Shown: positions 1 to 6,525 of the stretch, in pieces | Position numbering within the stretch: the stretch's first letter is position 1 | Layout of the letters: every line of letters begins with the position of its first letter | Source of the DNA: CBDTTM01 sp965363355 | GTDB taxonomy: Bacteria > Bacillota > Negativicutes > Selenomonadales > Selenomonadaceae | Direction of reading: 5' to 3' | DNA: 10,760 nt | Assembly (NCBI GenBank): GCA_965363355.1 | Contig: CBDTTM010000082.1 | Span: forward strand, 1 to 10,760 | Notes under the pieces: model-generated | The model's database searches: none | Told to the model about the DNA's origin: nothing | The model's input: only the letters and a program-made list of their open reading frames with translations | Program-made: the position numbers and the translations under genes

Positions 1-730
1 GGTAGCTGCTAAGAAATTTAGTGAAGTTGTAAAGACCGCTATTGATGAAGGTATTGATTTAGTTGTAGCTGGTGCAGGTTTTTCGCGTGACATGTTTGGT
101 TTAGGTAAGGAGTCGGGGACTCCCATCGTACCGATTGTTTCTTCTGTTAAATTAGCGAAAATTTCTCAACGTCTTGGTGCTACGGCAATTATTGTCGAAG
201 GTAAAGAAGCTGGTGGGCATTTGGGGACCGACGTTTCGATAAAAGAATTGATTCCATCAATCCGCGAAGCCGTCGATAAGGATATCCCTGTAATTGCTGC
301 TGGCGGTTGCATGAGTGGCCAAGATATTGTTGATCTTATAAAATTGGGCGCAAGTGGTGTACAAATGGGTTCACGCTTTGCTGCTAGTGAAGAATCCAAT
401 GCCGCTCCGGCATTAAAGGAATTCTATTTAAAGGCAAAACCGGAAGATGTTGTTGTAATACATAGCCCGGTAGGATTACCTGGACGTGCTGTCCGCAATC
501 CTTTTGCTGAAAAGATTCTTGTAGGACCGGTTGGGGTAGACAAATGTGATTCTTGTTTAAAAAATTGCAAACATAATTTTTGTATCATCCGGGCACTTAT
601 TCGGGCTCAGCAGGGTGATGTAGAAACAGGCTTGGTGTTTACCGGCGAATATATTCATAAAATAAAGGAAATATTGTCAGTAAAAGAAATATTTTCTCGT
701 TTGCATGTAGAAATTGCAGCGGCAGAATAA
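1..730 (+). CDS. Nitronate monooxygenase / FabK-like FMN oxidoreductase, 5'-truncated
   Basis: This is the C-terminal 242 residues of a TIM-barrel flavoprotein; the first complete codon is at position 2 and the start lies upstream. Family members (nitronate monooxygenase, or FabK-type enoyl-ACP reductase) bind FMN and oxidise nitronates or reduce enoyl-ACP with NAD(P)H. Visible family motifs are VEGKEAGGHLG with the conserved His (codon 218-220), the phosphate-binding strand VIAAGGCMSG, and GVQMGSRF. After the barrel comes a cysteine cluster, C-x2-C-x3-C-x4-C (codons 545-583), and the ending GLVFTGEYIHKI, which resembles clostridial nitronate monooxygenases more than pneumococcal FabK. Roughly 100 N-terminal residues should be missing relative to the usual 310-360. 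It lies 12 nt before fabF, so a role in fatty acid synthesis or in detoxifying nitro/nitronate compounds is possible; the sequence does not decide between them. The family call is firm, the substrate is not. Confidence 0.85.
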   Translation, partial: VAAKKFSEVVKTAIDEGIDLVVAGAGFSRDMFGLGKESGTPIVPIVSSVKLAKISQRLGATAIIVEGKEAGGHLGTDVSIKELIPSIREAVDKDIPVIAAGGCMSGQDIVDLIKLGASGVQMGSRFAASEESNAAPALKEFYLKAKPEDVVVIHSPVGLPGRAVRNPFAEKILVGPVGVDKCDSCLKNCKHNFCIIRALIRAQQGDVETGLVFTGEYIHKIKEILSVKEIFSRLHVEIAAAE

Positions 731-742
731 ATGTGAGGTGTT

Positions 743-1993
743 ATGAGTTTGAAAAATAGAGTTGTAATCACTGGTATTGGTGCGATTACACCAATCGGCA
801 CAGGGAAAGATGCTTTTTGGCAATCCCTAATTGCTGGTAAGTCCGGTATTACCAAAACCAGCCGTTTTGATCCGGCTGAATATACGGCACAGATTGCCGG
901 TGAAGTAAAAGATTTTGAACCTACGGATTATATCGATAAAAAAGAATCTAAGCGTATGGACCGCAATGCACAATTTGCTGTTGCGGCAGCTAAATTGGCG
1001 TTGGAGGATTCTAAACTCGATTTAGAAAAAGAAAACCGTGATCGTATTGGCGTATTTGTCGGTACTGGTATTGGTGGAATCGAGACTTTGCATAAACAGT
1101 ATGAGACCTTGTTTGATAAAGGTCCAAGCCGTATAAGTCCTTTCTTTGTCCCAATGATGATCGGTAACATGGCTGCAGGTCAGGTTTCCATTACATTTGG
1201 TCTTCAGGGGCCAAGCAGCTGTGTTGTTACTGCTTGTGCTTCAGGAACAAATTCCATTGGCGATGCTTTTCGTGTGATTCAACGCGGTGATGCGGATGCA
1301 ATGGTCGCTGGTGGCACGGAAGCGTGTATATCTCCGGCTGCTGTTGCGGGGTTTTGCTCAATGAAGGCACTTTGTTCGGATTTCAATGATGAACCTACTA
1401 GAGCATCGCGTCCATTTGATAAAGACCGCAGTGGTTTTGTCATGGGTGAAGGTTCTGGTGTAGTTATATTGGAAAGCCTTGAACATGCAAAAAATCGCGG
1501 CGCACATATTTATGCTGAAGTTGTAGGTTATGGTTCGAATTCCGATGCATACCATATAACTTCTCCTGCTCCAGGTGGCGCACAAGCAGCAAAATGCATG
1601 CAGCTCGCACTTGATGATGCAGGCATGAAGGCGGAAGAAATCGACTATATCAATGCGCATGGTACATCCACGCATTTAAATGATGAAACAGAAACAATGG
1701 CAGTCAAGACTGTTTTTGGCGATCATGCTTATAAATTAGCCATGAGTTCGATAAAATCGATGACGGGTCATTTGCTCGGAGCTGCTGGTGGAATTGAATG
1801 CATTGCCACAGCATTGACTGTTGAACATGACATTATGCCACCGACGATTAATTATGAAACTCCGGATGAAGGCTTGGATTTGGACTATGTTCCAAATAAA
1901 GCGAAAGAAAAAACCGTGAATGCAGCTCTGTCTAATTCCTTGGGCTTTGGCGGACACAATGCATGCCTCATCTTAAGGAAGTATGTTGATTAA
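743..1993 (+). CDS. fabF: Beta-ketoacyl-ACP synthase II (FabF/KAS II)
   Basis: A 416-residue condensing enzyme of type II fatty acid synthesis in the cytosol. It condenses malonyl-ACP with acyl-ACP to lengthen the chain by two carbons and release CO2. The length is normal for FabF. The catalytic Cys-His-His triad is visible: Cys165 in TACASGTN, His306 in NAHGTST and His343 in MTGHLLGAAGG, with conserved Lys338 just before. The C-terminal GFGGHNA loop (from Gly401) carries the gatekeeper Phe402 that controls acyl entry. The chosen ATG has GAGGTG at 735-740 just upstream, and the protein begins MSLKNRVVITGIGAITPIG as in the family. It follows the flavoprotein by 12 nt and runs directly into rnc, so the three are probably co-transcribed. 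An acpP gene often precedes fabF in Firmicutes; here it is not immediately upstream. Confidence 0.97.
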   Translation: MSLKNRVVITGIGAITPIGTGKDAFWQSLIAGKSGITKTSRFDPAEYTAQIAGEVKDFEPTDYIDKKESKRMDRNAQFAVAAAKLALEDSKLDLEKENRDRIGVFVGTGIGGIETLHKQYETLFDKGPSRISPFFVPMMIGNMAAGQVSITFGLQGPSSCVVTACASGTNSIGDAFRVIQRGDADAMVAGGTEACISPAAVAGFCSMKALCSDFNDEPTRASRPFDKDRSGFVMGEGSGVVILESLEHAKNRGAHIYAEVVGYGSNSDAYHITSPAPGGAQAAKCMQLALDDAGMKAEEIDYINAHGTSTHLNDETETMAVKTVFGDHAYKLAMSSIKSMTGHLLGAAGGIECIATALTVEHDIMPPTINYETPDEGLDLDYVPNKAKEKTVNAALSNSLGFGGHNACLILRKYVD

Positions 1994-2716
1994 ATGAGCA
2001 TACAAGCAGGGATGACAGCAAAAAGACTGCAGTCATTAAAAACATTTGCCCAAAAGCTTGACGTATCTTTTGATGACTGGACATTGCTTCATCAGGCCCT
2101 TACACATACATCATATGCCAATGAAGCAAAGGATCCAGCAATTCACCATAATGAACGCCTTGAATTTCTTGGCGATGCAGTCTTGGAATTGGCTACAAGC
2201 ACTTATTTATATAAGCATTTCCCAAACTTACCAGAAGGGGAAATGACCAAGGCGAGAGCCTCGGTCGTTTGTGAAGTGACGTTAGCCAAACGAGCACGTA
2301 TATTGGAGATTGGCAAATACCTGTTATTCGGAAAAGGTGAACTTGCAACCGGTGGTAGAGAAAGATCTTCGATTTTAGCAGATGCTTTTGAAGCAATCAT
2401 TGGAGCGATTTATTTAGATCAAGGAAGCGAAGTAGCTTTTTGCTATGTGCTTACCCAGTTGAAAGAAGATCTCCTGACAGTAAAGAACGGGCAGGCACTT
2501 CAAGATTATAAAACTTTGCTGCAAGAGGTGGTCCAAAAGAAGGCAGACCAGACGATTCAGTACGAGTTGCTTTCAGAGAAAGGCCCCGATCATAGCAAGA
2601 TTTTTGAATTTGCCGTTAAGGTCAACGATGTCATTTATGGTGTCGGTGTCGGTAAAAGCAAAAAAGAAGCAGAGCAGCGAGCAGCTAAGCAAGCTCTTGA
2701 TAAGATTAATAAATGA
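1994..2716 (+). CDS. rnc: Ribonuclease III
   Basis: A 240-residue RNase III that cleaves double-stranded RNA, chiefly the rRNA precursor stems, and also mRNA and regulatory duplexes. The N-terminal endonuclease domain carries the signature NERLEFLGD (53-61). The Mg-binding acidic residues are Glu57, Asp61, Asp130 and Glu133 (ILADAFEAIIGA). The C-terminal dsRNA-binding domain runs from about 169 (DYKTLLQE) to 237, with the typical GKSKKEAEQRAA helix. The ATG starts on the base after the fabF stop; the nearest Shine-Dalgarno is AAGGAAG at 1975-1981 inside fabF, a rather long 12-nt spacing. A second Met at residue 7 has a poorer upstream context. fabF-rnc adjacency is common in Bacillota. A strong hairpin begins just after the stop codon. 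Confidence 0.97.
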   Translation: MSIQAGMTAKRLQSLKTFAQKLDVSFDDWTLLHQALTHTSYANEAKDPAIHHNERLEFLGDAVLELATSTYLYKHFPNLPEGEMTKARASVVCEVTLAKRARILEIGKYLLFGKGELATGGRERSSILADAFEAIIGAIYLDQGSEVAFCYVLTQLKEDLLTVKNGQALQDYKTLLQEVVQKKADQTIQYELLSEKGPDHSKIFEFAVKVNDVIYGVGVGKSKKEAEQRAAKQALDKINK

Positions 2717-2748
2717 AAAAACCGGGTGGCATATGCCATCCGGTTTTT
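2717..2748 (+). terminator. Rho-independent terminator after rnc (bidirectional shape)
   Basis: The left arm 2717-2732 (AAAAACCGGGTGGCAT) pairs with 2733-2748 (ATGCCATCCGGTTTTT) over 16 positions with a single G-U pair. The real loop is probably the central CATATG. It ends in a T-run and starts with an A-run, so it could also stop antisense transcripts. It starts right after the rnc stop and ends 15 nt before the next ATG. Confidence 0.9.
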
Positions 2749-2763
2749 GCTATGAGGTGAAAC

Positions 2764-3819
2764 ATGAAGACCTATATCATACCTATCTTCATTCCCCATT
2801 ATGGCTGTCCGCATACCTGTGTATTTTGCAGCCAGCGTAAAATAACTGGTGTACAGACGGATGTAACTGGAGAATATATTGAAAACACAATCAGACGTCA
2901 TCTTGCTGGAATCACTAAGGCGTATTATATTGAAGTTGCTTTTTATGGAGGCAGCTTTACCGCTCTTGATTTAAGTGTGCAATATGAACTTTTGGCTCCG
3001 GCGTATGCATTCATTGTGCGCGGCGAGGTCAATGCTTTGCGTTTGTCTACACGTCCCGATTGTATTGATGATGCGATTTTAATGCAGTTAAAAAAACTAG
3101 GCGTCAAGACAATTGAACTCGGGGCACAGTCTTTTGATGATGAAGTCCTTAAACTGGCTGAGCGCGGTCATGTTGGTGAAACCATTGGGCTGGCAGCAAA
3201 GAAAATTCGTGCATATGGATTTTCTTTAGGCTTGCAACTGATGCCAGGACTGCCAGGCGATACATGGCGCACGCTGATGTATTCATTGGCAAAGACAATT
3301 GAAATAAGGCCGCAACTTGTTCGAATCTATCCAACTTTGGTTTTGGACGGTACAGCCTTAGGGCGTTTGTATGAACAGGGTGACTATAGCCCGCTTACGC
3401 TGTCAACGGCTATTTCTTATGCTGCAATCATGAAACTTTTGCTTGAACGCAATAACATCCAAGTGATTCGGACCGGTTTGCAGTCAAGTGAAACGCTAGA
3501 TGATGGAAAAACGATTTTAGCCGGGCCCTATCATCCCGCTTTTGGAGAAATGGTGGATTCCTATTTATATTATTTGATGGTAGCTTCTGTTTTGGAGCAA
3601 ATGAATGATTATAAGGGGAAAAAAATAATTTTGCATCATCATCCAAAAGACACATCAAGGCTGCGGGGCAATAAGAACAGCAACAAAAATTTATGGATGG
3701 AAAAATTTTTGTTGAAAGATATTCAATTTATTGCAGATGAATCCAATCCAGGTCATTTGACCATTTATGATGGCAGCTTATCTTATCAGACGAATCTGGC
3801 AATGCTTGAACTATTTTGA
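2764..3819 (+). CDS. Elp3-like radical SAM protein without acetyltransferase domain
   Basis: A 351-residue radical SAM protein of the Elp3-like group (COG1243 type). The 4Fe-4S/SAM motif is Cys15-x3-Cys19-x2-Cys22 in GCPHTCVFC, near the N-terminus as in this group. The SAM-binding YGGSF (61-65), STRPD (95-99), ELGAQSFDD (118-126) and LMPGLPGD (159-166) follow. The C-terminal region has GPYHPAFGEMV (254-264) and HHPKDTSRLRGN (292-303), typical of the Elp3 radical SAM C-terminal segment. Full Elp3 proteins carry a GNAT lysine acetyltransferase domain and modify tRNA wobble uridines; this protein stops before any such domain, so its reaction is unknown. Start: ATG with GAGGTG at 2754-2759. It sits between rnc and, beyond four other genes, smc; I recall the rnc-radical SAM-smc order from many Clostridia and Negativicutes. 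Family call is strong, function open. Confidence 0.88.
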   Translation: MKTYIIPIFIPHYGCPHTCVFCSQRKITGVQTDVTGEYIENTIRRHLAGITKAYYIEVAFYGGSFTALDLSVQYELLAPAYAFIVRGEVNALRLSTRPDCIDDAILMQLKKLGVKTIELGAQSFDDEVLKLAERGHVGETIGLAAKKIRAYGFSLGLQLMPGLPGDTWRTLMYSLAKTIEIRPQLVRIYPTLVLDGTALGRLYEQGDYSPLTLSTAISYAAIMKLLLERNNIQVIRTGLQSSETLDDGKTILAGPYHPAFGEMVDSYLYYLMVASVLEQMNDYKGKKIILHHHPKDTSRLRGNKNSNKNLWMEKFLLKDIQFIADESNPGHLTIYDGSLSYQTNLAMLELF

Positions 3820-3852
3820 GTTTTGATGTAAAGATAGGAAATTTTAGATGGC

Positions 3853-3863
3853 TGTGATAAAAT
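3853..3863 (+). promoter_or_regulatory. Candidate extended -10 promoter for the MBL-fold gene
   Basis: TGTGATAAAAT contains the hexamer TAAAAT (3858-3863, one mismatch to TATAAT) preceded by TGA, an extended -10. The -35 position, TAGGAA at 3835-3840 with 17-nt spacing, is weak. It lies in the 79-nt gap before the next gene, 35 nt ahead of its ATG. Confidence 0.4.
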
Positions 3864-3898
3864 AGATAAAAATTCATTTTACAAAAGGATAGTGACTT

Positions 3899-4705
3899 AT
3901 GAGAGATTTGATTATGCTTGGAACAGGTTCAGCAATGGTTACGAATTGCTTCAATACATGTTTTGCACTTCATTTACCAGAAGATGAATACTTTTTAGTC
4001 GATGCCGGTGGAGGCAATGGCATTTTACGACAGATAGAACAAGCTTCTATTGATTTCCCTAAAATCCATCACATGTTTGTCACCCATGGTCATACAGATC
4101 ACGTCTTAGGGGTTATTTGGGTCATCCGCAAAATAGCTACCTTGCTTAACCAGGGCAAGTATGAAAAAAAATTTCATATATATTGCCATAAAGAGTTGGC
4201 GGAGACGATCCATACAATGACAGCCCTTACGCTTAAGAAAAAAGATTTAGAGCAGATCGGGAATAATATTTTGTTCCATGAAGTGCAGGACGGGCAGCAG
4301 CTCGATATTCTTGCTATGCAGGTGACGTTTTTTGATATTCAATCGACAAAGGCGAAACAATTTGGCTTTCGAGCACTTTTTCCCGATGGGATGCTTTTTT
4401 CTTGTTTGGGCGATGAACCTTTTAATGAGCATTGTAAGGCGCATGTTTATAAAAGTGATTGGTTACTGTCAGAGGCGTTTTGTCTTTATGCAGACCGGGC
4501 GGTGTTCAAGCCTTATGAAAAGCACCATAGCACCGTGAAAGAGGCTTGTGAGACAGCAGCCTTGCTAGCAGCAAAGAATCTAGTGCTCTATCATACGGAA
4601 GACAAAGATATGAAAGGCCGAAAAGTGAAGTATACAAAAGAAGGCAGTCAGTATTATCAAGGAAGCCTGTATGTGCCCAATGATTTGGACGTTATCTCTT
4701 TGTAG
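3899..4705 (+). CDS. RNase Z-like metallo-beta-lactamase fold hydrolase
   Basis: A 268-residue cytosolic MBL-fold protein, likely a metal-dependent hydrolase. The opening LIMLGTGSA and FLVDAGGGNG (32-41) resemble RNase Z and related hydrolases. Motif 2 is THGHTDHVLG with His63, His65, Asp67 and His68. Asp172 in CLGDEPF fits the bridging Asp of motif 4, and His210 (KHHSTVKEA) and His232 (LVLYHTED) fit the last metal/catalytic histidines. The stretch aligned to motif 3 (about 145-158, ending FGFR) has no His; by position Thr150 stands where RNase Z has the zinc-binding His. The protein also lacks an obvious RNase Z flexible arm. Start: ATG with AAAAGGAT at 3883-3890, 8 nt away. A terminator follows at 4719, so it is probably monocistronic. 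The fold is secure; I would not call it tRNase Z, and the substrate is unknown. Confidence 0.85.
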   Translation: MRDLIMLGTGSAMVTNCFNTCFALHLPEDEYFLVDAGGGNGILRQIEQASIDFPKIHHMFVTHGHTDHVLGVIWVIRKIATLLNQGKYEKKFHIYCHKELAETIHTMTALTLKKKDLEQIGNNILFHEVQDGQQLDILAMQVTFFDIQSTKAKQFGFRALFPDGMLFSCLGDEPFNEHCKAHVYKSDWLLSEAFCLYADRAVFKPYEKHHSTVKEACETAALLAAKNLVLYHTEDKDMKGRKVKYTKEGSQYYQGSLYVPNDLDVISL

Positions 4706-4718
4706 AAAAGATGAAAAT

Positions 4719-4761
4719 GAAACTGCTTTAAAACAAGGTTTTAGGCAGTTTCTATCTTTTT
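4719..4761 (+). terminator. Rho-independent terminator after the MBL-fold gene
   Basis: GAAACTGC (4719-4726) pairs with GCAGTTTC (4745-4752). The inner stem continues as TAAAAC against GTTTTA with a small bulge, around a short loop. A TATCTTTTT tract follows to 4761. It starts 14 nt after the MBL-fold stop codon. Confidence 0.85.
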
Positions 4762-4820
4762 GACGAATGTGGCAGAAAAAAGGCTCTGTTTTACATAAAT
4801 GAAATAGGGAGGCTGTTTCT

Positions 4821-5633
4821 ATGGAAATCAAAGAGATTCGGGAAAAATGGATGAGCAACGCAGCTGAAAAACAGGAATATGCACGTCACTTCTGGGATAG
4901 TGTTGCTGAATACTATGAAGAACGAGAGCTGCCTTTTTGGCAAAGCAATGATTTTTTGAAATTGCTTGCCAGTAAAGTGAGTTTTACGTCATCGATGCGT
5001 TCTTTGGATATTGGTTGTGGAGCCGGTGATTATTCGATGGTAATTGCCCCAAAAGTGAAAATGGCAGTCGGAACAGATCTTTCTCCGGCAATGATCGAGG
5101 CAGCAAGAAAAAAATCGCAAGAGCATCGGGTGAAAAACGCCGAATTTATTTGTGCGGATTGGTCAGTATTAGATGTCGACGACTTTGGCTGGAGAGGCGG
5201 TTTTGATTTGGTTTTTGCCCATATGACACCGGCAATCGACAGTGCAGTTATGCTTGAAAAAATGAGGGCTTGTTCTAAAAACTATTGTTTTTTGACAAAA
5301 CCGACCAGACGCCAAGACTCGGTGCTCGATCCTATCAAGAAGCTATTAGGGCTTGCCTCGGGCAGTACTTTTGATACACATATCGCTGAAGCTTTTGAAT
5401 TGGTGTGGCATCTTGGCGGCTGTCCTGAATTATTTTATTGGCAGGATGCTTGGGAATTTGACCATTCGCTCGAGGAAGCATGTGCCTGGTATAGTGCTAA
5501 AATCAGAACACAGCATGAGATTGGCAATGCTGAAGAAAAAATCATCCGCAAGTATCTAACGGATATAAGTCTTGAGGGAAGAATAAAAGAAGAGACAAAA
5601 AGTACAATTGTGACGATGTATTGGCAACGATGA
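4821..5633 (+). CDS. Class I SAM-dependent methyltransferase, substrate unknown
   Basis: A 270-residue Rossmann-fold methyltransferase. Motif I is SLDIGCGAGDYSM (61-73). Asp86 in GTDLSPAMIEAA should bind the SAM ribose, and CADW (111-114) is the adenine-side acidic motif. FDLVFAHMTPAI (128-139) is the post-strand-4 motif where substrate and catalysis are usually set. The C-terminal half is rich in Trp and Tyr (for example YWQDAWEFD) and lacks a signature I can tie to ubiquinone, rRNA or protein methylation. The start has an excellent Shine-Dalgarno, AGGGAGG at 4806-4812, 8 nt before the ATG. It follows a terminator, so it needs its own promoter, which I could not define. The next gene starts 58 nt after its stop, with no strong terminator between, so the two may be co-transcribed. 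Confidence 0.85.
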   Translation: MEIKEIREKWMSNAAEKQEYARHFWDSVAEYYEERELPFWQSNDFLKLLASKVSFTSSMRSLDIGCGAGDYSMVIAPKVKMAVGTDLSPAMIEAARKKSQEHRVKNAEFICADWSVLDVDDFGWRGGFDLVFAHMTPAIDSAVMLEKMRACSKNYCFLTKPTRRQDSVLDPIKKLLGLASGSTFDTHIAEAFELVWHLGGCPELFYWQDAWEFDHSLEEACAWYSAKIRTQHEIGNAEEKIIRKYLTDISLEGRIKEETKSTIVTMYWQR

Positions 5634-5678
5634 ATGAGGACCGTTTTTTATTTTGCAGGAATCGTAGTTAAAATGAAA

Positions 5679-5687
5679 GAAGGTGAG
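5679..5687 (+). promoter_or_regulatory. Ribosome binding site that sets the start at 5692
   Basis: GAAGGTGAG lies 4 nt before ATG 5692. The in-frame GTG at 5683 lies inside this Shine-Dalgarno, so it cannot be the start. The same GGTGA pattern precedes the radical SAM gene and smc. Confidence 0.7.
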
Positions 5688-5691
5688 CTTT

Positions 5692-6081
5692 ATGCGACTG
5701 TGGCATGACCGATTGATTCCTTTTTTACCGAGACAGCAGCTTTTGGGGCAGCATCGAGAATGTTGCGCATTAAGAGGCAATGGCTGGGGCCGAAAACATG
5801 CAACCGTTGATTATGTATTTCGACATAGCCCGGCGTTTTTGGTTGCATATCATTTTTTGGTTATGGCGGAAATGGATGCTAGAGGTTATAAGCATGCGAA
5901 AGAATGGGACGAGCCTTCTTATCGCGGAGCAAAATGCCTTCCGTGGGAAGAACTCATTATGGAGTTTGCGATGCGCTATCCGGAGCATGATAAGACATAT
6001 TTGAAAGAATGTCTTGAGAACCTTAGAAAAAAAGGTATAGAAATCGAGCTTTCGGAAGAAAAGAGTGCTGCCGATTTGTAA
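5692..6081 (+). CDS. Pyrimidine-dimer DNA glycosylase-like protein (Pyr_excise / TIGR02328-like)
   Basis: A 129-residue protein starting MRLWHDRLIPFLPRQQLLG. It resembles the family of T4 endonuclease V (DenV), which cuts the glycosidic bond at UV-induced pyrimidine dimers and nicks the abasic site, and in particular the bacterial family I recall as TIGR02328. The helix LLGQHRECCAL (17-27) places Arg22-Glu23 at the same numbers as Arg22-Glu23 of T4 DenV, where Glu23 is catalytic. His36 (WGRKHATVDYVF), the segment SPAFLVAYHFLVMAEMDARGYK (46-67) and YRG (77-79) also fit the TIGR02328 pattern as I remember it. DenV uses the amino group of Thr2 as nucleophile; here residue 2 is Arg and Met1 would normally be kept, so activity is not assured. 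Start chosen by the Shine-Dalgarno at 5679-5687. The gene follows the methyltransferase by 58 nt. Family membership is likely; repair activity is inference. Confidence 0.65.
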   Translation: MRLWHDRLIPFLPRQQLLGQHRECCALRGNGWGRKHATVDYVFRHSPAFLVAYHFLVMAEMDARGYKHAKEWDEPSYRGAKCLPWEELIMEFAMRYPEHDKTYLKECLENLRKKGIEIELSEEKSAADL

Positions 6082-6113
6082 TGGGTTTATCGGTCGAAAT
6101 TATCAGAAGATTA

Positions 6114-6142
6114 TAGACAATCAATCCTTGGTATGATACTAT
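6114..6142 (+). promoter_or_regulatory. Candidate promoter of the four-Cys small protein
   Basis: TAGACA (6114-6119, one mismatch to TTGACA), 17 nt, then TACTAT (6137-6142). An overlapping extended -10, TGGTATGAT (6129-6137), is a second reading of the same site. It lies in the 92-nt gap before the gene, 31 nt ahead of the ATG. Confidence 0.5.
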
Positions 6143-6159
6143 AGGGGGAAATATAGTGC

Positions 6160-6166
6160 AAGGAGG
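6160..6166 (+). promoter_or_regulatory. Consensus ribosome binding site fixing the start at 6174
   Basis: A perfect AAGGAGG with 7-nt spacing to ATG 6174. The upstream in-frame GTG at 6156 overlaps the region just before the Shine-Dalgarno and has none of its own, so ATG 6174 is preferred. Confidence 0.8.
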
Positions 6167-6173
6167 ACTAAGG

Positions 6174-6509
6174 ATGCAGATTAAAAAACATGCAAAACCT
6201 TTACATGAAGCTACAATAGGCGATTTAACCGATCGAAAATGTGGGTTTTGTGGATTGAACCTTCAGTTTGCCGAGGTGGAATGCAGTGAAAACAAAGCAT
6301 GGTTATCCTGTCCAATATTCATGTCAGAAAGAGGGCTTTCGCAGCGAGAACATTCGTCATATGCGGTTCTGCTGAAAGAAACTGGCTATCAGATGGGAGA
6401 TGAAGAGAAGCTTCAAAAGCGATTGAAGGAAAATATGCCAAGCAGGAAGATGCAGCACGATCAACGAAAAAAAACAGCGCAGCCGGCAGGAAGTTTTGGC
6501 AGGCGTTGA
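6174..6509 (+). CDS. Small four-cysteine protein of unknown function
   Basis: A 111-residue protein I do not recognise. The four cysteines are Cys23 and Cys26 (RKCGFCGLN), Cys37 (VECSEN) and Cys46 (LSCPIF), spaced C-x2-C-x10-C-x8-C. This could be a compact zinc ribbon or another metal site over residues 20-50. The C-terminal third (about 78-111) is strongly basic and polar and looks disordered (KLQKRLKEN, RKMQHDQRKK, ending GSFGRR), which could contact nucleic acid. There is no signal peptide or membrane segment. It has a candidate promoter, a consensus Shine-Dalgarno and a terminator just after the stop, so it looks like a well-expressed single-gene unit. Nucleic-acid binding is inference from composition only. 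Confidence 0.75.
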   Translation: MQIKKHAKPLHEATIGDLTDRKCGFCGLNLQFAEVECSENKAWLSCPIFMSERGLSQREHSSYAVLLKETGYQMGDEEKLQKRLKENMPSRKMQHDQRKKTAQPAGSFGRR

Positions 6510-6525
6510 GATAAAAGATAAATTC

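Noticed and set aside
1983..1997. Mini-ORF (ATG TTG ATT AAA TGA) overlapping the rnc start, as a coupling leader
   Set aside because: The Shine-Dalgarno is 1 nt away from this ATG, too close to initiate; it is probably chance.
4760..4797. TTGACG (4760-4765) as -35 of a methyltransferase promoter
   Set aside because: No acceptable -10 at 16-18 nt; the nearest AT-rich hexamer, TACATA, is 26 nt away.
5626..5655. Possible terminator after the methyltransferase (AACG...CGTT then T-run)
   Set aside because: The stem is only about 4 bp, too weak to support despite the T-run.
5653..5674. TTGCAG and TAAAAT as a promoter for the Pyr_excise-like gene
   Set aside because: The spacing is only 10 nt and there is no TGn extension.
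5683..5691. GTG 5683 as start of the Pyr_excise-like gene
   Set aside because: The GTG is inside the Shine-Dalgarno of ATG 5692, and the family typically begins at MRLW.
6156..6173. GTG 6156 as start of the four-Cys protein
   Set aside because: The perfect AAGGAGG lies downstream of this GTG and is well spaced for ATG 6174.
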